Below, piece after piece: positions 46,790 through 57,500 of a stretch of 64,000 nucleotides of DNA. The stretch covers positions 1,185,732-1,249,731 of the forward strand of contig JAGFNQ010000279.1 in assembly GCA_024364735.1 (NCBI GenBank), given 5' to 3'. The notes beneath the pieces were generated by a model. The model was given only the letters and a program-made list of their open reading frames with translations. It was not told where the DNA came from and made no database searches. This stretch comes from Boesenbergia rotunda. Lineage: Eukaryota > Streptophyta > Magnoliopsida > Zingiberales > Zingiberaceae. Position 1 is the first letter of the stretch; each line of letters starts with the position of its first letter. The position numbers and the translations under genes are program-made.

Positions 46790-47060
46790 TTACTTTATGT
46801 ATGGGCTTGTACCGGACCGAAGTATGGGTCCAAGGGATGGGCACCTTAAGAACGCCCCGGTTTTGGACTACTGTAGCTGTCCACGGTTCTGGCACTACCG
46901 GAGCTGTGCAACAGGGATGGGCACCTTAAGAACGCCTCGGTTCGGGGACTACCGACTATGCTGTCCTTACCCTAGTTGGTTGGGGCTCGCGACCTCGGAC
47001 TTGCTAGGGATGCGCGCAATGATGTATGTATGTGGTACTAGCCGGGGACCCCAAATGATG
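46790..47060 (+). other. Conserved GC-rich block, 5' LTR
   Basis: Contains GATGGGCACCTTAAGAACGC twice, GTACCGGACC, and CCGGGGACCCCAAATGATG at its end. Homologs at 290-552, 52760-53030 and 59700-59890. Confidence 0.65.
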
Positions 47061-47219
47061 TTATGATGATTATGTTTAAGCAATGAAAAGTATGTTTTAA
47101 AAGTTAAGCATCCTTATGTATATGCATTCCACTCATGCATCCATTCATGTTATGCATTATGCTATGTTGATAAGATTTTATGCTTACGTTCATGTTAAGA
47201 AGTATGCATGAGAATGAAT

Positions 47220-47720
47220 GAATTATGCCATGCTTAGAATGTTCACTATGTTTATGATTTATGCCATGCTTAGATTTCATTGTTTAGATATGCCATGAAT
47301 TATGCCATGCTTAGAATGTTCACTATGTTTACGATATGCCATGAATTATGCCATGCTTAGAATGTTCACTATGTTTATGATGAATTATGCCATGCTTAAA
47401 TGTCACTATGATATTTATGCCATGAAATGCATGTTAGAATGTTCACTATGTTTACGATATGCCATGAATTATGCCATGCTTAGAATGTTCGCTATGTTTA
47501 TGATTCATGCCATGAATTATGCCATGCTTAGAATGGTCACTATGTTTACGATATGCCATGAATTATGCCATGCTTAGAATGTTCACTATGTTTATGAATT
47601 GTGCCATGAGAATGAATGAATTATGCCATGCTTAGAATGTCTATGATGTTTATGTTTATGCCATGTATCATGTCATGCATAGAATGTTACTATGTTTATG
47701 TTCATGCCATGCTATGTATA
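47220..47720. repeat. 46-bp ATGCCATGCTTAGAATG array, 5' LTR
   Basis: About ten units of CATGAATTATGCCATGCTTA plus GAATGTTCACTATGTTTA; the main period is 46 bp. The frame at 47302-47577 is a repeat translation. Confidence 0.88.
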
Positions 47721-48149
47721 CGATAAGTGATGCAAGATGTTATGTTCTAAGTAGAGCACCAAGTATGTTAATGTTTTATGTGCTCATTATGAGATGATGA
47801 ATGATGGGTGGTTTTGTGAGTAGGAAAGAGTCTTACTAAGCCTGTGTGCTTATAGTCTTATTTCCTTATACCGCAGATCATTCAAGGGGATAATGAAGGA
47901 AGCAGCAGGAGGGCGAGAACGCATGTGTGACGTAGTGACTTGGCCCAGGAACTATATGTTTACTTATGTGTTTAAATAATGACTTATGGAACCTTATGAT
48001 ATGATGTTATGTGAGACATGATAGGATGCTTAAGTTCAAAGTTAATATGCTAAGGTTCCCATGTCAATAAGTTAAGAATGGTAACAGGGCATGTATAAGT
48101 TAAGTTATTCCGCTGCCTTATGATGTCTACATGCCCTAAGCATGTTAAC

Positions 48150-48184
48150 GTAACGCCGCTTAGGAAAAAAAAAGCGGGCGTTAC
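48150..48184. terminator. Hairpin at the gypsy LTR 3' end
   Basis: GTAACGCCGCTT pairs with AAGCGGGCGTTAC (one mismatch or bulge) around an A-rich loop, ending one base before the LTR end. It is repeated at 55900-55934 and, diverged, at 60432-60468. The role is inferred: transcript 3' end or cDNA-end structure. Confidence 0.55.
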
Positions 48185-48188
48185 AGGT

Positions 48189-48200
48189 TGGTATCAGAGC
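48189..48200 (+). promoter_or_regulatory. PBS of gypsy G1
   Basis: TGGTATCAGAGC three bases after the LTR; initiator Met-tRNA type. Confidence 0.92.
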
Positions 48201-48502
48201 AGTAACCATCTCACTACACACACATCAAGCCCTCTTCCTGCCGCTTCCAAGTAAGTACCTCTTTACAAATCTTATAGTAAGATGTTTTATGATTTAGGAT
48301 ATGCAAGTATGAACGATAGTTATGATTAGGATATGCAAGTATGAACGATATGCAAGTATGAACGATAGTTATGATGAAAGGTACCTTATGATATGTAACG
48401 ATGAACGATATTTTTATCTTCTTTTAGGAATTAGATGCTTAGAATAAAATAGGGGTAGAAAAGAACTGATATTGATCATACTTGTCTTCGGTGAAGAAAA
48501 AC
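48201..48502 (+). other. Leader of gypsy G1
   Basis: 300-base leader with GGATATGCAAGTATGAACGA repeated near 48298-48365. No gene. Confidence 0.7.
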
Positions 48503-49486
48503 ATGGCTAGAAGACAGAGTAACCGACTTAACGAGGCAGCCCCACCGCCTGATCTGGTGCAAATGGTAACCCAACTTCAGCGCCAAGTCACCGAGCAGCA
48601 GCAGACTATTAACACCTTGATGAACCAACAGGAAAATTCTACTACTCCACCAGTGAACCAGACTGCTATAGCTGTGGCACCTACGGTTACGCACACTCCT
48701 CCGCCGGGCTCGACCACTGTGGCACGACAGGAGGCTTACTTGATCCAATGGTTAAGGCTGAAACCAGAAAATTTTTCCGGTGCTGGCGAACCTTGGTACG
48801 CCCAGGCATGGTTCAAGACGATGGAAAGTACCCTGGAGCTGCTGGACTGGCCTGAGTATGAGAAGATCAAGTGTGCGTCATTCTGCCTGACTGGGGATGC
48901 TAGAATGTGGTGGGAAAGGGTCAAGGCCAAGAGACCGGTGGACCAGATGGCGTGGTCCAATTTTGAATCAGAGTTCTTTAAAGAATTCTTCAATATGCGT
49001 GTCACAAACAGACACTATGACGAGTTCACGGAATTCCGACAGGGCAACCTCTCGGTCAATGAAGCCGTGAAGAAGTTTAATCGCCTGGCTCGTCTATGCC
49101 CGAAGCTGGTCCGCACTGAGAAAGAAAGGGTCCGTCTTATGTTGAAGATGTTGCGGCCCGAAATAGCCCTGAACGTGGCCGGCGGAGTTAACAGGCCGCA
49201 GACCACCGAGGAGCTGTTTAGTAGTGCTCTACTCACCGAGCATTACTTGAACAATATCAATCAGCAAAGGAAGGCATTCAATGAGAGAGGTCAGAAACCT
49301 CAGGGTACCAACGCTAATGGGAAGGGAAATCAGGGTGGTAAACGCAGCCAGGGGACGACCCCCAAGGGGGCCCAGCAAATAAACAGTCCAGGTTTCCCCT
49401 ATGTGCTACATGCGGGAAAATGCATCCCGGGGAATGCCGCAAAGGTACGAACCGGTGTTTCACTTGCGGGGTGGAAGGGCACATAG
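48503..49486 (+). pseudogene. Gypsy G1 gag (capsid part), frameshifted before the zinc knuckles
   Basis: Starts MARRQSNRLNEAAPPPDL; a Gln-rich coiled-coil stretch follows. The Retrotrans_gag core shows FSGAGEPWYAQAWFKTMEST, DARMWWERVKAKRP, EFFKEFFNMRVTNRH and FTEFRQGNLSVNEAVKKFNR, ending KMLRPEIALNVAGG. About 327 residues from this ATG. Near 49395 a frameshift leaves the wrong frame; CATCGKMHPGEC and CFTCGVEGHIAPYC are in the next frame. Gag forms the particle; most of the core is open, so a truncated Gag without knuckles is conceivable. Confidence 0.9.
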
Positions 49487-50135
49487 CCCCTTACTGTCCT
49501 ACCAAGAACCAGGCACCTCCCCAACAGCTTGTTCCGTACCGGGGTGCACCAGCGAAACTACATTATATGCAAGCCGAACTGGAAGGTACCCCGATGAGCC
49601 AAGGGAGACTGGAGGCCCCACCAACTATGGCGGATGCCAGGGTTTTCTCTATTGCTAAGGAGGATGCCGCGAATGCTGCAACGGTTGTCACAGGTCAGAT
49701 ACTTATTTACAGTCAGTACGCTACTGCATTATTTGATACTGGGACAACACACTCGTTCGTCTCTATGTCCTACACTAAGAAGATAGATAAGTCTCCACAA
49801 GTTTTAGACTGCAAGTTCTTGATAACCCTTCCTTTGGGAGAAATAGGGACATCCACTCCCGTGCTGCGTGTTGTGCCAGTCGGAATCGCAGGAAGAGAAC
49901 TCTACTGCGATCTGATAGTACTCAACATGCAGGATTATGATGTTATAATGGGAAGGAACTTTCTGAGCAAATACGACGCTTCTGTCGAGTGCCGTAAATG
50001 AAAGGTGATCTTTCAACTTGAGGCAGATTCTATGTTCGAATTTATCGGAGAGCCGAGGAAAAGAACCGGGGAATTTTTATCGACTCTCAAAGCACAGAAG
50101 GTGATAGATAAGGGATACACTGGATTCTAGCACAT
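49396..50135 (+). pseudogene. Gypsy G1 zinc knuckles and protease
   Basis: Two knuckles (CATCGKMHPGEC, CFTCGVEGHIAPYC) lead to a Gln/Pro linker and a retropepsin with ALFDTGTTHSFVS near 49732 and DYDVIMGRNFLSKYDA near 49935. A TGA at 49999-50001 (RK.KVIF) and a one-base loss near 50127 (KGYTGF then a stop) break it. The protease would process Gag-Pol. Confidence 0.9.
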
Positions 50136-50318
50136 GTGGTTGACGTAAGTCAAACCAAGGACCAGAAGCTAGAAGACGTTAGGGTTGTAGGTAATTATAC
50201 AGAGGTATTCCCAAATGAATTACCAGGATTAGCTCCTAATAGAGAAGTGGAATTTGAGATCGAATTGGTTTCTGGTACTAACCCGTTCCCCAAGGCACCT
50301 TACCGTATGGCAAGGTCA
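50136..50318 (+). pseudogene. Gypsy G1 RT N-terminal remnant
   Basis: YTEVFPNELPGLAPNREVEF, then IELVSGTNPF and KAPYRMA, the standard start of gypsy RT. The sequence then jumps. The YVDD-containing RT core, RNase H and integrase are absent. Confidence 0.9.
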
Positions 50319-50383
50319 ACGGTTTGAGGAATTCACCTGGGAACGTGAGGACGCGCTGAGACGCAGGTACCCGGAGATATTCT
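50319..50383 (+). pseudogene. Gypsy G1 chromodomain C-terminal remnant
   Basis: In another frame the sequence reads QRFEEFTWEREDALRRRY then PEIF and a stop, like the end of a chromovirus chromodomain. It joins directly to the RT remnant, so one deletion removed everything between. Confidence 0.8.
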
Positions 50384-50402
50384 AAGTTCGAGGACGAACT
50401 TT

Positions 50403-50419
50403 CACGAGGTATGGGGGAT
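50403..50419 (+). promoter_or_regulatory. Polypurine tract of gypsy G1
   Basis: GAGGTATGGGGGAT lies against the start of the 3' LTR. Confidence 0.8.
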
Positions 50420-50757
50420 TGTAACGACCCAGAAAATTCTCTTAATATTTTCTTAAAATATTAAGCATGTCTAAATAATTTTCCAAGGGACCTAGAAATA
50501 TTAAGGAGAACTTTGGCCTAGAAAATCCATGTTTTCTCATTTAAATTGAGAAAACTAAGTACCAATGAGCTTTAAATGGGCTCCAAAAATGGGTATTAAT
50601 TAGATAAAAATTAATATAAATTAGGTAAAATTAATATAAATATAAAAGAATTTTATTTAGGAATATTGGCATAATTATGGGTGATTTTAGGGGGATTTTC
50701 GGAATTTAAAAATAAAAATAATAAAATAAATGAAATAAAAATAAAATAAAAATAAAG

Positions 50758-50830
50758 GTGCATGAGCCAAGGATTGAACCTTGGACCTCTTGTACAACCA
50801 TGTATGCACTAACCAACTCACCTAGCAAGG
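50758..50830 (-). other. tRNA-like module in gypsy LTR (3')
   Basis: Same as 44761-44833, with ACAACC instead of AAAACC in the anticodon-like region. Confidence 0.5.
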
Positions 50831-51229
50831 TATTGTTAGGAGGGAATGAAGTGGATATTGGTTAAGGCATAGAAGAAGATGAAGAGTCATGGAGAGACTC
50901 TTCATTTGCCTCCTTAATGGGCTATTAAAGGGGGGGTTTTGGGAGTTACCACTTCATCCCATCACTTGCATTTCGAAACCTCTCCCTTCCCTCATCCTAG
51001 CCGAATACCCAAGGAGGGGTTCTCCCTTGGAAAAGCTCCACAAGAGGTCTTATCTCCAAGATCTAAGAGTTTTCCCAAGGATACAAGGACAAGGAGGCAA
51101 GGATCCAAAGCTTTTACAATCTTCTTCTTCTTCCAAGGTTCAAAATATCAAGAAACTCAAGGTAAGACTCTCTCACCTGTGGTATAATAGTTCCCTATGA
51201 TTTTTATGATTTTTAGTATGATATATAGT

Positions 51230-52160
51230 GGTTGGTTTTCGAATTTGATGTTGAAAGGAAAGAAAACCAAGACCCTCATGTTTAAGGGTTTCGGCCACCA
51301 TGATTTACAGGCCTATAATTATGCTAAAAATCATGATAATGCTATTTAATGTTCCCTTATGATGTGTAGAGGTTAAGTATAATTTTTGGGAATTTTTGGA
51401 GTACCCTAGGACACCCTAGGGTTTCGGCCAACATGAAAGAAACAAAACTAAGAACCCTCATGTTTAAGGGTTTCGGCCACCAAGATTTACAGGTCTATAA
51501 TTATGCTAAAAATCATGATAATATTATTTAATGTTTCCTTATGATGTGTAGAGGTTAATTATAATTTTTAGGAATGTTTGGAGTACCCTAGGACACCCTA
51601 GGGTTTCAGCCAACATGAAAGAAACAAAACTAAGAACCCTAAGTTTAAGCGTTTCGGCCACCATGATTTACAGGTCTATAATTATGCTAAAAATCATGAT
51701 AATGTTATTTAATGTTCCCTTATGATGTGTAGAGGTTAAGTATAATTTTTGGGAATTTTTGGAGTACCCTAGGACACCCTAGGGTTTTGGCCAACATGAA
51801 AGAAACAAAACTAAGAACCCTATGTTTAAGGGTTTCGGCCACCATGATTTACAGGTCTATAATTATGCTAAAAATCATGATAATGTTATTTAATATTCCC
51901 TTATGATGTGTAGAGGTTAAGTATAATTTTTGGGAATTTTTGGAGTAACCTAGGACACCCTAGGGTTTTGGCCAACATGAAAGAAACAAAACTAAGAACC
52001 CTAAGTTTAAGGGTTTCGGTCACCATGATTTAAAGGTCTATAATTAAGACAAAAATCTTGATAATGTTAATTTATGTTCCCTTATGATGTGTGTAGGTTA
52101 AGTATAAATTCTGGGAATTTTTGGATTACCCTAGAGACCCCATATGTTTCGGCCAACCTC
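51230..52160. repeat. About 181-bp tandem array, 3' LTR
   Basis: Five units in the same order as 45240-46170, with unit-by-unit substitutions. Confidence 0.92.
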
Positions 52161-52759
52161 AAGGGCCCAAGGGTTAGGGTTGAGCCTTTAACTTCAAGTA
52201 TATGTTTATGTGTTTCCATGATAAGTATGATAAGTATATGTTCAGGATATGAATGATGCCATGATAAGAATGATAGGGTTATGATCACGATAAAAATGAT
52301 GCTATGATATGTTAGGTTCATGATATGAATGATGCCATGTTAAGTATGTTATGTTTATGTTTAAGAATGAGGATGATGCCATGTTTAAGAATGAAAATGA
52401 TGCCATGTTAAGTATGTTATGTTTATGTTTAAGAATGAAAATGATGCCAAGTTAAGAATGAAAATGATGCCATGTCTAAAAAAATGAAAGTGAAGAATGA
52501 AGTTAAGGTTCATGCCTCCAAGGCATAATGATGATGTTAAGTATGATGAATGAATGAATATGCTATGAATGATGATGAATGAAAGATGATGCTTATGTCT
52601 TTAAGGCATAAATATGCTAAGACGGCACGGTTGATGGTCGACGGTACGACGATCGTGAGGACCGGTAAATGGGCCAGTAGACGGGCCGAGCCGTAACAAG
52701 TTATGCTATGTTAAAGATGCCATGAATGCCATATGAATGATGAAGCATGAAAAGCATTT

Positions 52760-53030
52760 TACTTTATGTATGGGCTTGTACTGGACCGAAGTATGGGTCC
52801 AAGGGATGGGCACCTTAAGAACGCCCCAGTTTTGGACTACCGTAGCTGTCCACGGTTCTGGCACTACCGGAGCTGTGCAACAGGGATGGGCACCTTAAGA
52901 ACGCCTCAGTTCGGGGACTACCGACTATGCTGTCCTTACCCTAGTAGGTTGGGGCTCGCGACCTCGGACTTGCTAGGGATGCGCGCAATGATGTATGTAT
53001 GTGGTACAAGCCGGGGACCCCAAATGATGT
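52760..53030 (+). other. Conserved GC-rich block, 3' LTR
   Basis: Second copy of the block at 46790-47060 with a few substitutions. Confidence 0.65.
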
Positions 53031-53169
53031 TATGATGATTATGTTTAAGCAATGAAAAGTATGTTTTAAAAGTTAAGCATCCTTATGTATATGCATTCCA
53101 CTCATGCATCCATTCATGTTATGCATTATGCTATGTTGATAAGATTTTATGCTTACGTTCATGTTAAGA

Positions 53170-53600
53170 AGTATGCATGAGAATGAATGAATTATGTCAT
53201 GCTTAGAATGTTCACTATGTTTATGATTTATGCCATGAATTATGCCATGCTTAGAATGTTCACTATGTTTACGATATGCCATGAATTATGCCATGCTTAG
53301 AATGTTCACTATGTTTATGATTTATGCCATGAATTATGCCATGCTTAGAATGTTCACTATGTTTACGATATGCCATGAATTATGCCATGCTTAGAATGTT
53401 CGCTATGTTTATGATTCATGCCATGAATTATGCCATGCTTAGAATGGTCACTATGTTTACGATATGCCATGAATTATGTCATGCTTAGAATGTTCACTAT
53501 GTTTATGAATTGTGCCATGAGAATGAATGAATTATGCCATGCTTAGAATGTCTATGATGTTTATGTTTATGCCATGTATCATGTCATGCTTAGAATGTTA
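53170..53600. repeat. 46-bp ATGCCATGCTTAGAATG array, 3' LTR
   Basis: Same units as 47220-47720, with one or two fewer copies. Confidence 0.88.
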
Positions 53601-53970
53601 CTATGTTTATGTTCATGCCATGCTATGTATACGATAAGTGATGCAAGATGTTATGTTCTAAGTAGAGCACCAAGTATGTTAATGTTTTATGTGCTCATTA
53701 TGAGATGATGAATGATGGATGGTTTTGTGAGTAGGAAAGAGTCTTACTAAGCCTGTGTGCTTATAGTCTTATTTCCTTATACCGCAGATCATTCAAGGGG
53801 ATAATGAAGGAAGCAGCAGGAGGGCGAGAACGCATGTGTGACGTAGTGACTTGGCCCAGGAACTATATGTTTACTTATGTATTTAAATAATGACTTATGG
53901 AACCTTATGATATGATGTTATGTGAGACATGATAGGATGCTTAAGTTCAAAGTTAATATGCTAAGGTTCC

Positions 53971-55818
53971 TGGGCAGTAACAAAGGACTAAGCAAACAGA
54001 TAAATGCAGTTTTGAAAATGAATCAGCTTAACACAAGTGATAGCCCACAAAATTTAGCAAGAAGACACCAAACAAACTCAAACTAATTACAAGATTTGGA
54101 GGCAAATAAATGCAACAAAATTCGGAAATGGCTGAATGCAATACCAAGTGTATTTAAATGTTATTCTACATCAGTAGACAAGTAAGAAACACTGATGCAA
54201 TCAATGCTCAATTCAGCTTGGCACGCAAGTGAACCTATGTGTCAAAATTGAACCCTTTGTGCCAACTAGTGCTTGAAACTTGCTGAAACAGGACCACTAA
54301 TTCTGGAATAAAGCTAATCAAGATCAGCTTGGGAAGTTAAACTAAAAGTAACTGAAACGCAAGGATGAAGGAAGGAAATGCAGAAGCACATGGAAGATCG
54401 ACTAAGAGCTAACTAAGCAGAAACAGATTGATCTAGGATGTAAAAACAGATTGAGCAACTAATAGCAACTAATCGGATGCAAAGACAGATTAAGTAACTA
54501 AGAACATTGATCGAAACTAGCTTAAGGAATAAGGAATTTGAACTGAATTGTCTGAATTCTGCTTTGCCGTATGCAAGGGTTTGGATTGGTGTATCAAAAT
54601 TGTATGAAGACAGTTTTGCGTGCCAACTTATCAGGATGCTGAAACAAGGATGAATGCTGCTCAGTGTGCCTGGTAGCTGCGTGCCAATTGTGCCAGTAGG
54701 ATAACGGGCTGAAGTTTTGCAGCTCGGATCAGTCGTGTTAATGGGTTTCTGATACATGAAGTGCTGATATAAGGGTGACTGCCGTTCAGTTCCTTCTTGA
54801 TAAGTTTGTGCTGATCCAGGGGTCGAAAAAGGAAACAGTGTTTCCAACTTTGCTGTGGGACAGATTCAAGATCAGATTCAACTATCAGATCAGTTGGCAC
54901 ATTTTGGCATTTTGTTTATTGCTGAGTACAGAAATGCAGAAGAGGGGCTGAAACAAAGTGAATGCTGCTCAGTGTCGGCAGGCACTCCATGGATGCGTGC
55001 CAAATGTGCCAAAGTGTAAGTTGGTAGATCTGCTGGTGAGAAACTGAACTCGATAGTTTGAAACTGGTTTTCTGAAGTACAAGGACTGGCGTGGTGCACC
55101 AAATCTTGATGAACTGCCAAGAAGACTTAAGACAACATCAGCGAGTGAAGCCAGTTTGCGAGGGAGATTTCTGATTGTTAATTTATTGTGCTACAAAGCT
55201 CTCAACGGTGGCCTCTACCGATGCTGCTAAGTTGAAGACACGGGGGGCAGTTAGAAGGCTTCAATGCACCACTTACTCACGGTTGACTGATGCAGTGATA
55301 GCAGAGGTAGTAGCTTTCGGGTGGAAAGAGGGTTTGGTTTGGCTTTTCAGTAATAGATTTCGGACAATATAGACAGTATCGTGGAGTTATGAGCTGGACT
55401 GGCTTTGTGGTGGAAAAGCGTAGCAGCTAATTCAAGCTGATTGAGAGCTGCAATGACCCTGTCGAATGCCAAAGTGCCTGAGTTGATTCAGTGGTGGAGT
55501 AAAGCTTGTCTGAAAGTGGAAAGGGCACAATTTTGATGGTTTCCCGGAAACTGCTGCCAGTACTGATGGGTTCAAGTCAGGTTTCGAGTCACAACCACAA
55601 GGCAGGATACTATATGGTGATAGAAGATTGAGTCTAAGATTAGAGTCGAATTAGTAAAACCTGTATAGATTCATATGAACAGTTGGCGTTTATAGTTCTT
55701 TACTTTACTTGTAAATCATTTTGGGACGCTATAATTCTGTATTAGAAGGGTTGGACTTGTCCCCCTTCTAATATGGATTTTCTTCTTAGGAATAAAATGT
55801 TCCTTTTATCAAAAAAAA
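53971..55818 (+). mobile_element. Poly(A) retroposon in the gypsy 3' LTR
   Basis: About 1.85 kb absent from the 5' LTR, ending TTTTATC plus ten A. No TSD; nine LTR bases (CATGTCAAT) are missing at the site. The tail 55708-55820 has a perfect 10-bp hairpin ATTAGAAGGG/CCCTTCTAAT (55741-55772) and AATAAAATG near 55791, shared with 24052-24166. The body has no RT motif and no long frame; words like GTGCCAA.TGTGCCA recur (54690, 55000). A 144-codon minus frame (54413-54847) is not recognised. Confidence 0.82.
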
Positions 55819-55935
55819 AAGTTAAGAATGGTAACAGGGCATGTATAAGTTAAGTTATTCCGCTGCCTTATGATGTCTACATGCCCTAAGCATGTTAACG
55901 TAACGCCGCTTAGGAAAAAAAAAGCGGGCGTTACA

Positions 55936-55940
55936 TTAAA
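55936..55940. repeat. TSD of the G1 gypsy element (right)
   Basis: TTAAA, matching 44418-44422. Confidence 0.9.
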
Positions 55941-56012
55941 CTAATCAATCCTAATTTAAAAAAAATAAAATAAAAGGCAACACACAATTAAAGCAAACAA
56001 GACAAAAATGAT

Positions 56013-56863
56013 CTAAGTTATATCATAATTGAAATAAAACTCTGGGTTTTTAAAATCAGCAAGGTTGTGAATTAAGTTTTCTAACGTATTAATCTTAACT
56101 AATTTATACGAATTAATCACGTTATTTGAGATAAATATTGGATTTTCAAATATTGAAAACTTACCTTTTCCGATCGTTTGTCCAGTACTCTTGTAATGAT
56201 CACGAGCTAATCGGACCAATTTGGGTCGATCTCCTTTATTGTCTTCTGATTTCGAGTCTGAGTCGGACTCGGGTACAGGTTGAAGCTTCTTCTTTGGTGG
56301 TTCTCTTGGAGCTTTCCATGCACTAGAAATTACACCTTCCTCGACCATTACAGTATCTGTTTAATTATTTAATTGTAATTCAAAAAAAGATTCGAAATTG
56401 GTTACCATTTTTGTCTCAGTCAATTCGTCTTCTGACTCTGGCTCGAATTCGCAATCAGCTATGGATTCTTTCTCATCTTCTAATCCGGAGTCAACTTTAA
56501 AGTCGGGTGCTAACTCTTCTAAGATCTCAATACCGGAGCTCTCTTTGTGTAGATTGATTAGCTTTTCCCAAATTTCTCTGCCACATCTGAATGGACCTAC
56601 TAGTTCGAGTTGCTCCTTGGTTAGGCCACATTGTAGGATTGCAGTTGCCCTTGCATCGGTCTCGATTTGGTTAAGGGTTTGTTCATCCAGTTTGTCCCAC
56701 TCGATTGATAACTCATCTTCTACGGGAAAAGAAATCATGTTTGGATGATCCACCATAAGTCCATGTGGGCCTTCAGAAGGGACTCCATTTGACTTCTCCA
56801 AAAATTGAAGTTCTCGCCGGAGAATAGCGGTGGACGGGCACTGTTCCACTCTTGGTTCGCCAT
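56013..56863 (-). pseudogene. Copia-E truncated gag
   Basis: ATG at 56863 (MANQEWNSARPPLFSGENFN). A frameshift near 56745 follows WWIIQT. Then VEDELSIEWDKLDEQTLNQI, ILQCGLTKEQLELVGPF, EIWEKLINLHKESSGIE and acidic ADCEFEPESEDELTETK. A TAA follows FELQLNN near 56362. The linker PESDSDSKSEDNKGDRPKLV leads to RLARDHYKS, after which the frame reads non-gag residues (GKGKFSIFENPIF). The CCHC knuckle is missing, as in Copia-D. A GTAAG at 56161-56165 (minus) marks the point where gag similarity ends. Confidence 0.88.
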
Positions 56864-57074
56864 TTAGTTTAAACCTCGTACACACAAGAAATAACAAAAA
56901 TGTCCCAAGACTTGGTCTTGGATTAGTAGTGCGGGAGAAGAAAAAAATAATTATCAAGTGGTGTTGCACCAACCTCGATTAACGATAAAAGTTCGATCAA
57001 AAAAGAATTAAAAAAGATTTCGTAAAAATCCGAAAAATTCCCAAATTGGTGGTTGCACCAATTTGAGCTACCCC
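56864..57074 (-). other. Leader of Copia-E
   Basis: Short leader matching that of Copia-A (GGTGCAACACCACTTGATAA, AATTTGGGAATTTTTCGG on the minus strand). No gene. Confidence 0.75.
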
Positions 57075-57087
57075 GCTCTGATACCAC
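57075..57087 (-). promoter_or_regulatory. PBS of Copia-E
   Basis: The minus strand reads GTGGTATCAGAGC next to the LTR end. Confidence 0.9.
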
Positions 57088-57421
57088 TTGTTGGATCGAG
57101 AAACACGATATGTAACACCCCAAATTTTTCGCTTTAGTGTAGTAATAATGGAACATGTGGCCAAGAATAATATTATGAATTTAGGGGGAAAAGTTGTGAA
57201 TAAAGAAATATTAGGCATTATCTTGACACGTAGTGGATGTGTGATAATTATGCTTAGGTATTATATTTAATGTTATGCTTAAGCATCCTACACATGTATG
57301 AATAAATAATGATATGCATATGCATGTGTATGAATTAAATAAGTAGCATTCTCTAGGTGGGCTTTGGTTATACGGGCTTGGAAAAAAATAATAAAAGGAA
57401 GAGAAAGCAAAAAGAAGAGGA

Positions 57422-57500
57422 GGTGCCAAGGATTGAACCTTGGACCTCAAAGAAAAGCCAAGCCTTAAGAATGCATATGTAACCAATTCACCCAGCAGGG
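57422..57500 (-). other. tRNA-like module in gypsy G2 LTR
   Basis: The minus strand has GGGTGAATTGGTTAC (A-box-like) and GGTTCAATCCT (B-box-like) with CCAAGG/CCTTGG arms. Same place and orientation as in G1 LTRs. Confidence 0.5.

Larger units (their letters stand above)
44423..48185 (+). repeat. 5' LTR of gypsy G1
   Basis: 3763 bases from TGTAACGACCC to GCGGGCGTTACA. Order: AT-rich start, antisense tRNA-like module (44761), five 181-bp repeats, GATGCCATG repeats, GC-rich block, 46-bp repeats, and the end hairpin GTAACGCC..GGCGTTAC (48150-48184). Confidence 0.95.
44423..55935 (+). mobile_element. Gypsy element G1: chromovirus derivative with a large pol deletion
   Basis: LTR 44423-48185, interior 48186-50419 and LTR 50420-55935 (including a retroposon). 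TSD TTAAA. The interior is only 2.23 kb: gag, protease, the first part of RT and the last codons of a chromodomain-like C-terminus. The remaining RT, RNase H and integrase are absent. The gag type and the C-terminal WEREDALRRRYPEIF suggest the Tekay/Del chromovirus group. The LTRs are very similar to each other, so the insertion is fairly young. Confidence 0.94.
50420..55935 (+). repeat. 3' LTR of gypsy G1, split by a retroposon
   Basis: LTR sequence at 50420-53970 and 55819-55935, about 3.67 kb. Same layout as the 5' LTR: tRNA-like module 50758-50830, 181-bp repeats 51230-52160, GC-rich block 52760-53030, 46-bp repeats 53170-53600, end hairpin 55900-55934. It differs in repeat number and scattered substitutions. 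Confidence 0.94.

Noticed and set aside
47302..47577. 91-codon Met/Cys-rich frame
   Set aside because: A direct translation of the 46-bp ATGCCATG repeats.
54413..54847. 144-codon minus-strand frame in the retroposon
   Set aside because: No recognisable domain, opposite to the poly(A) strand, and no second copy to test.
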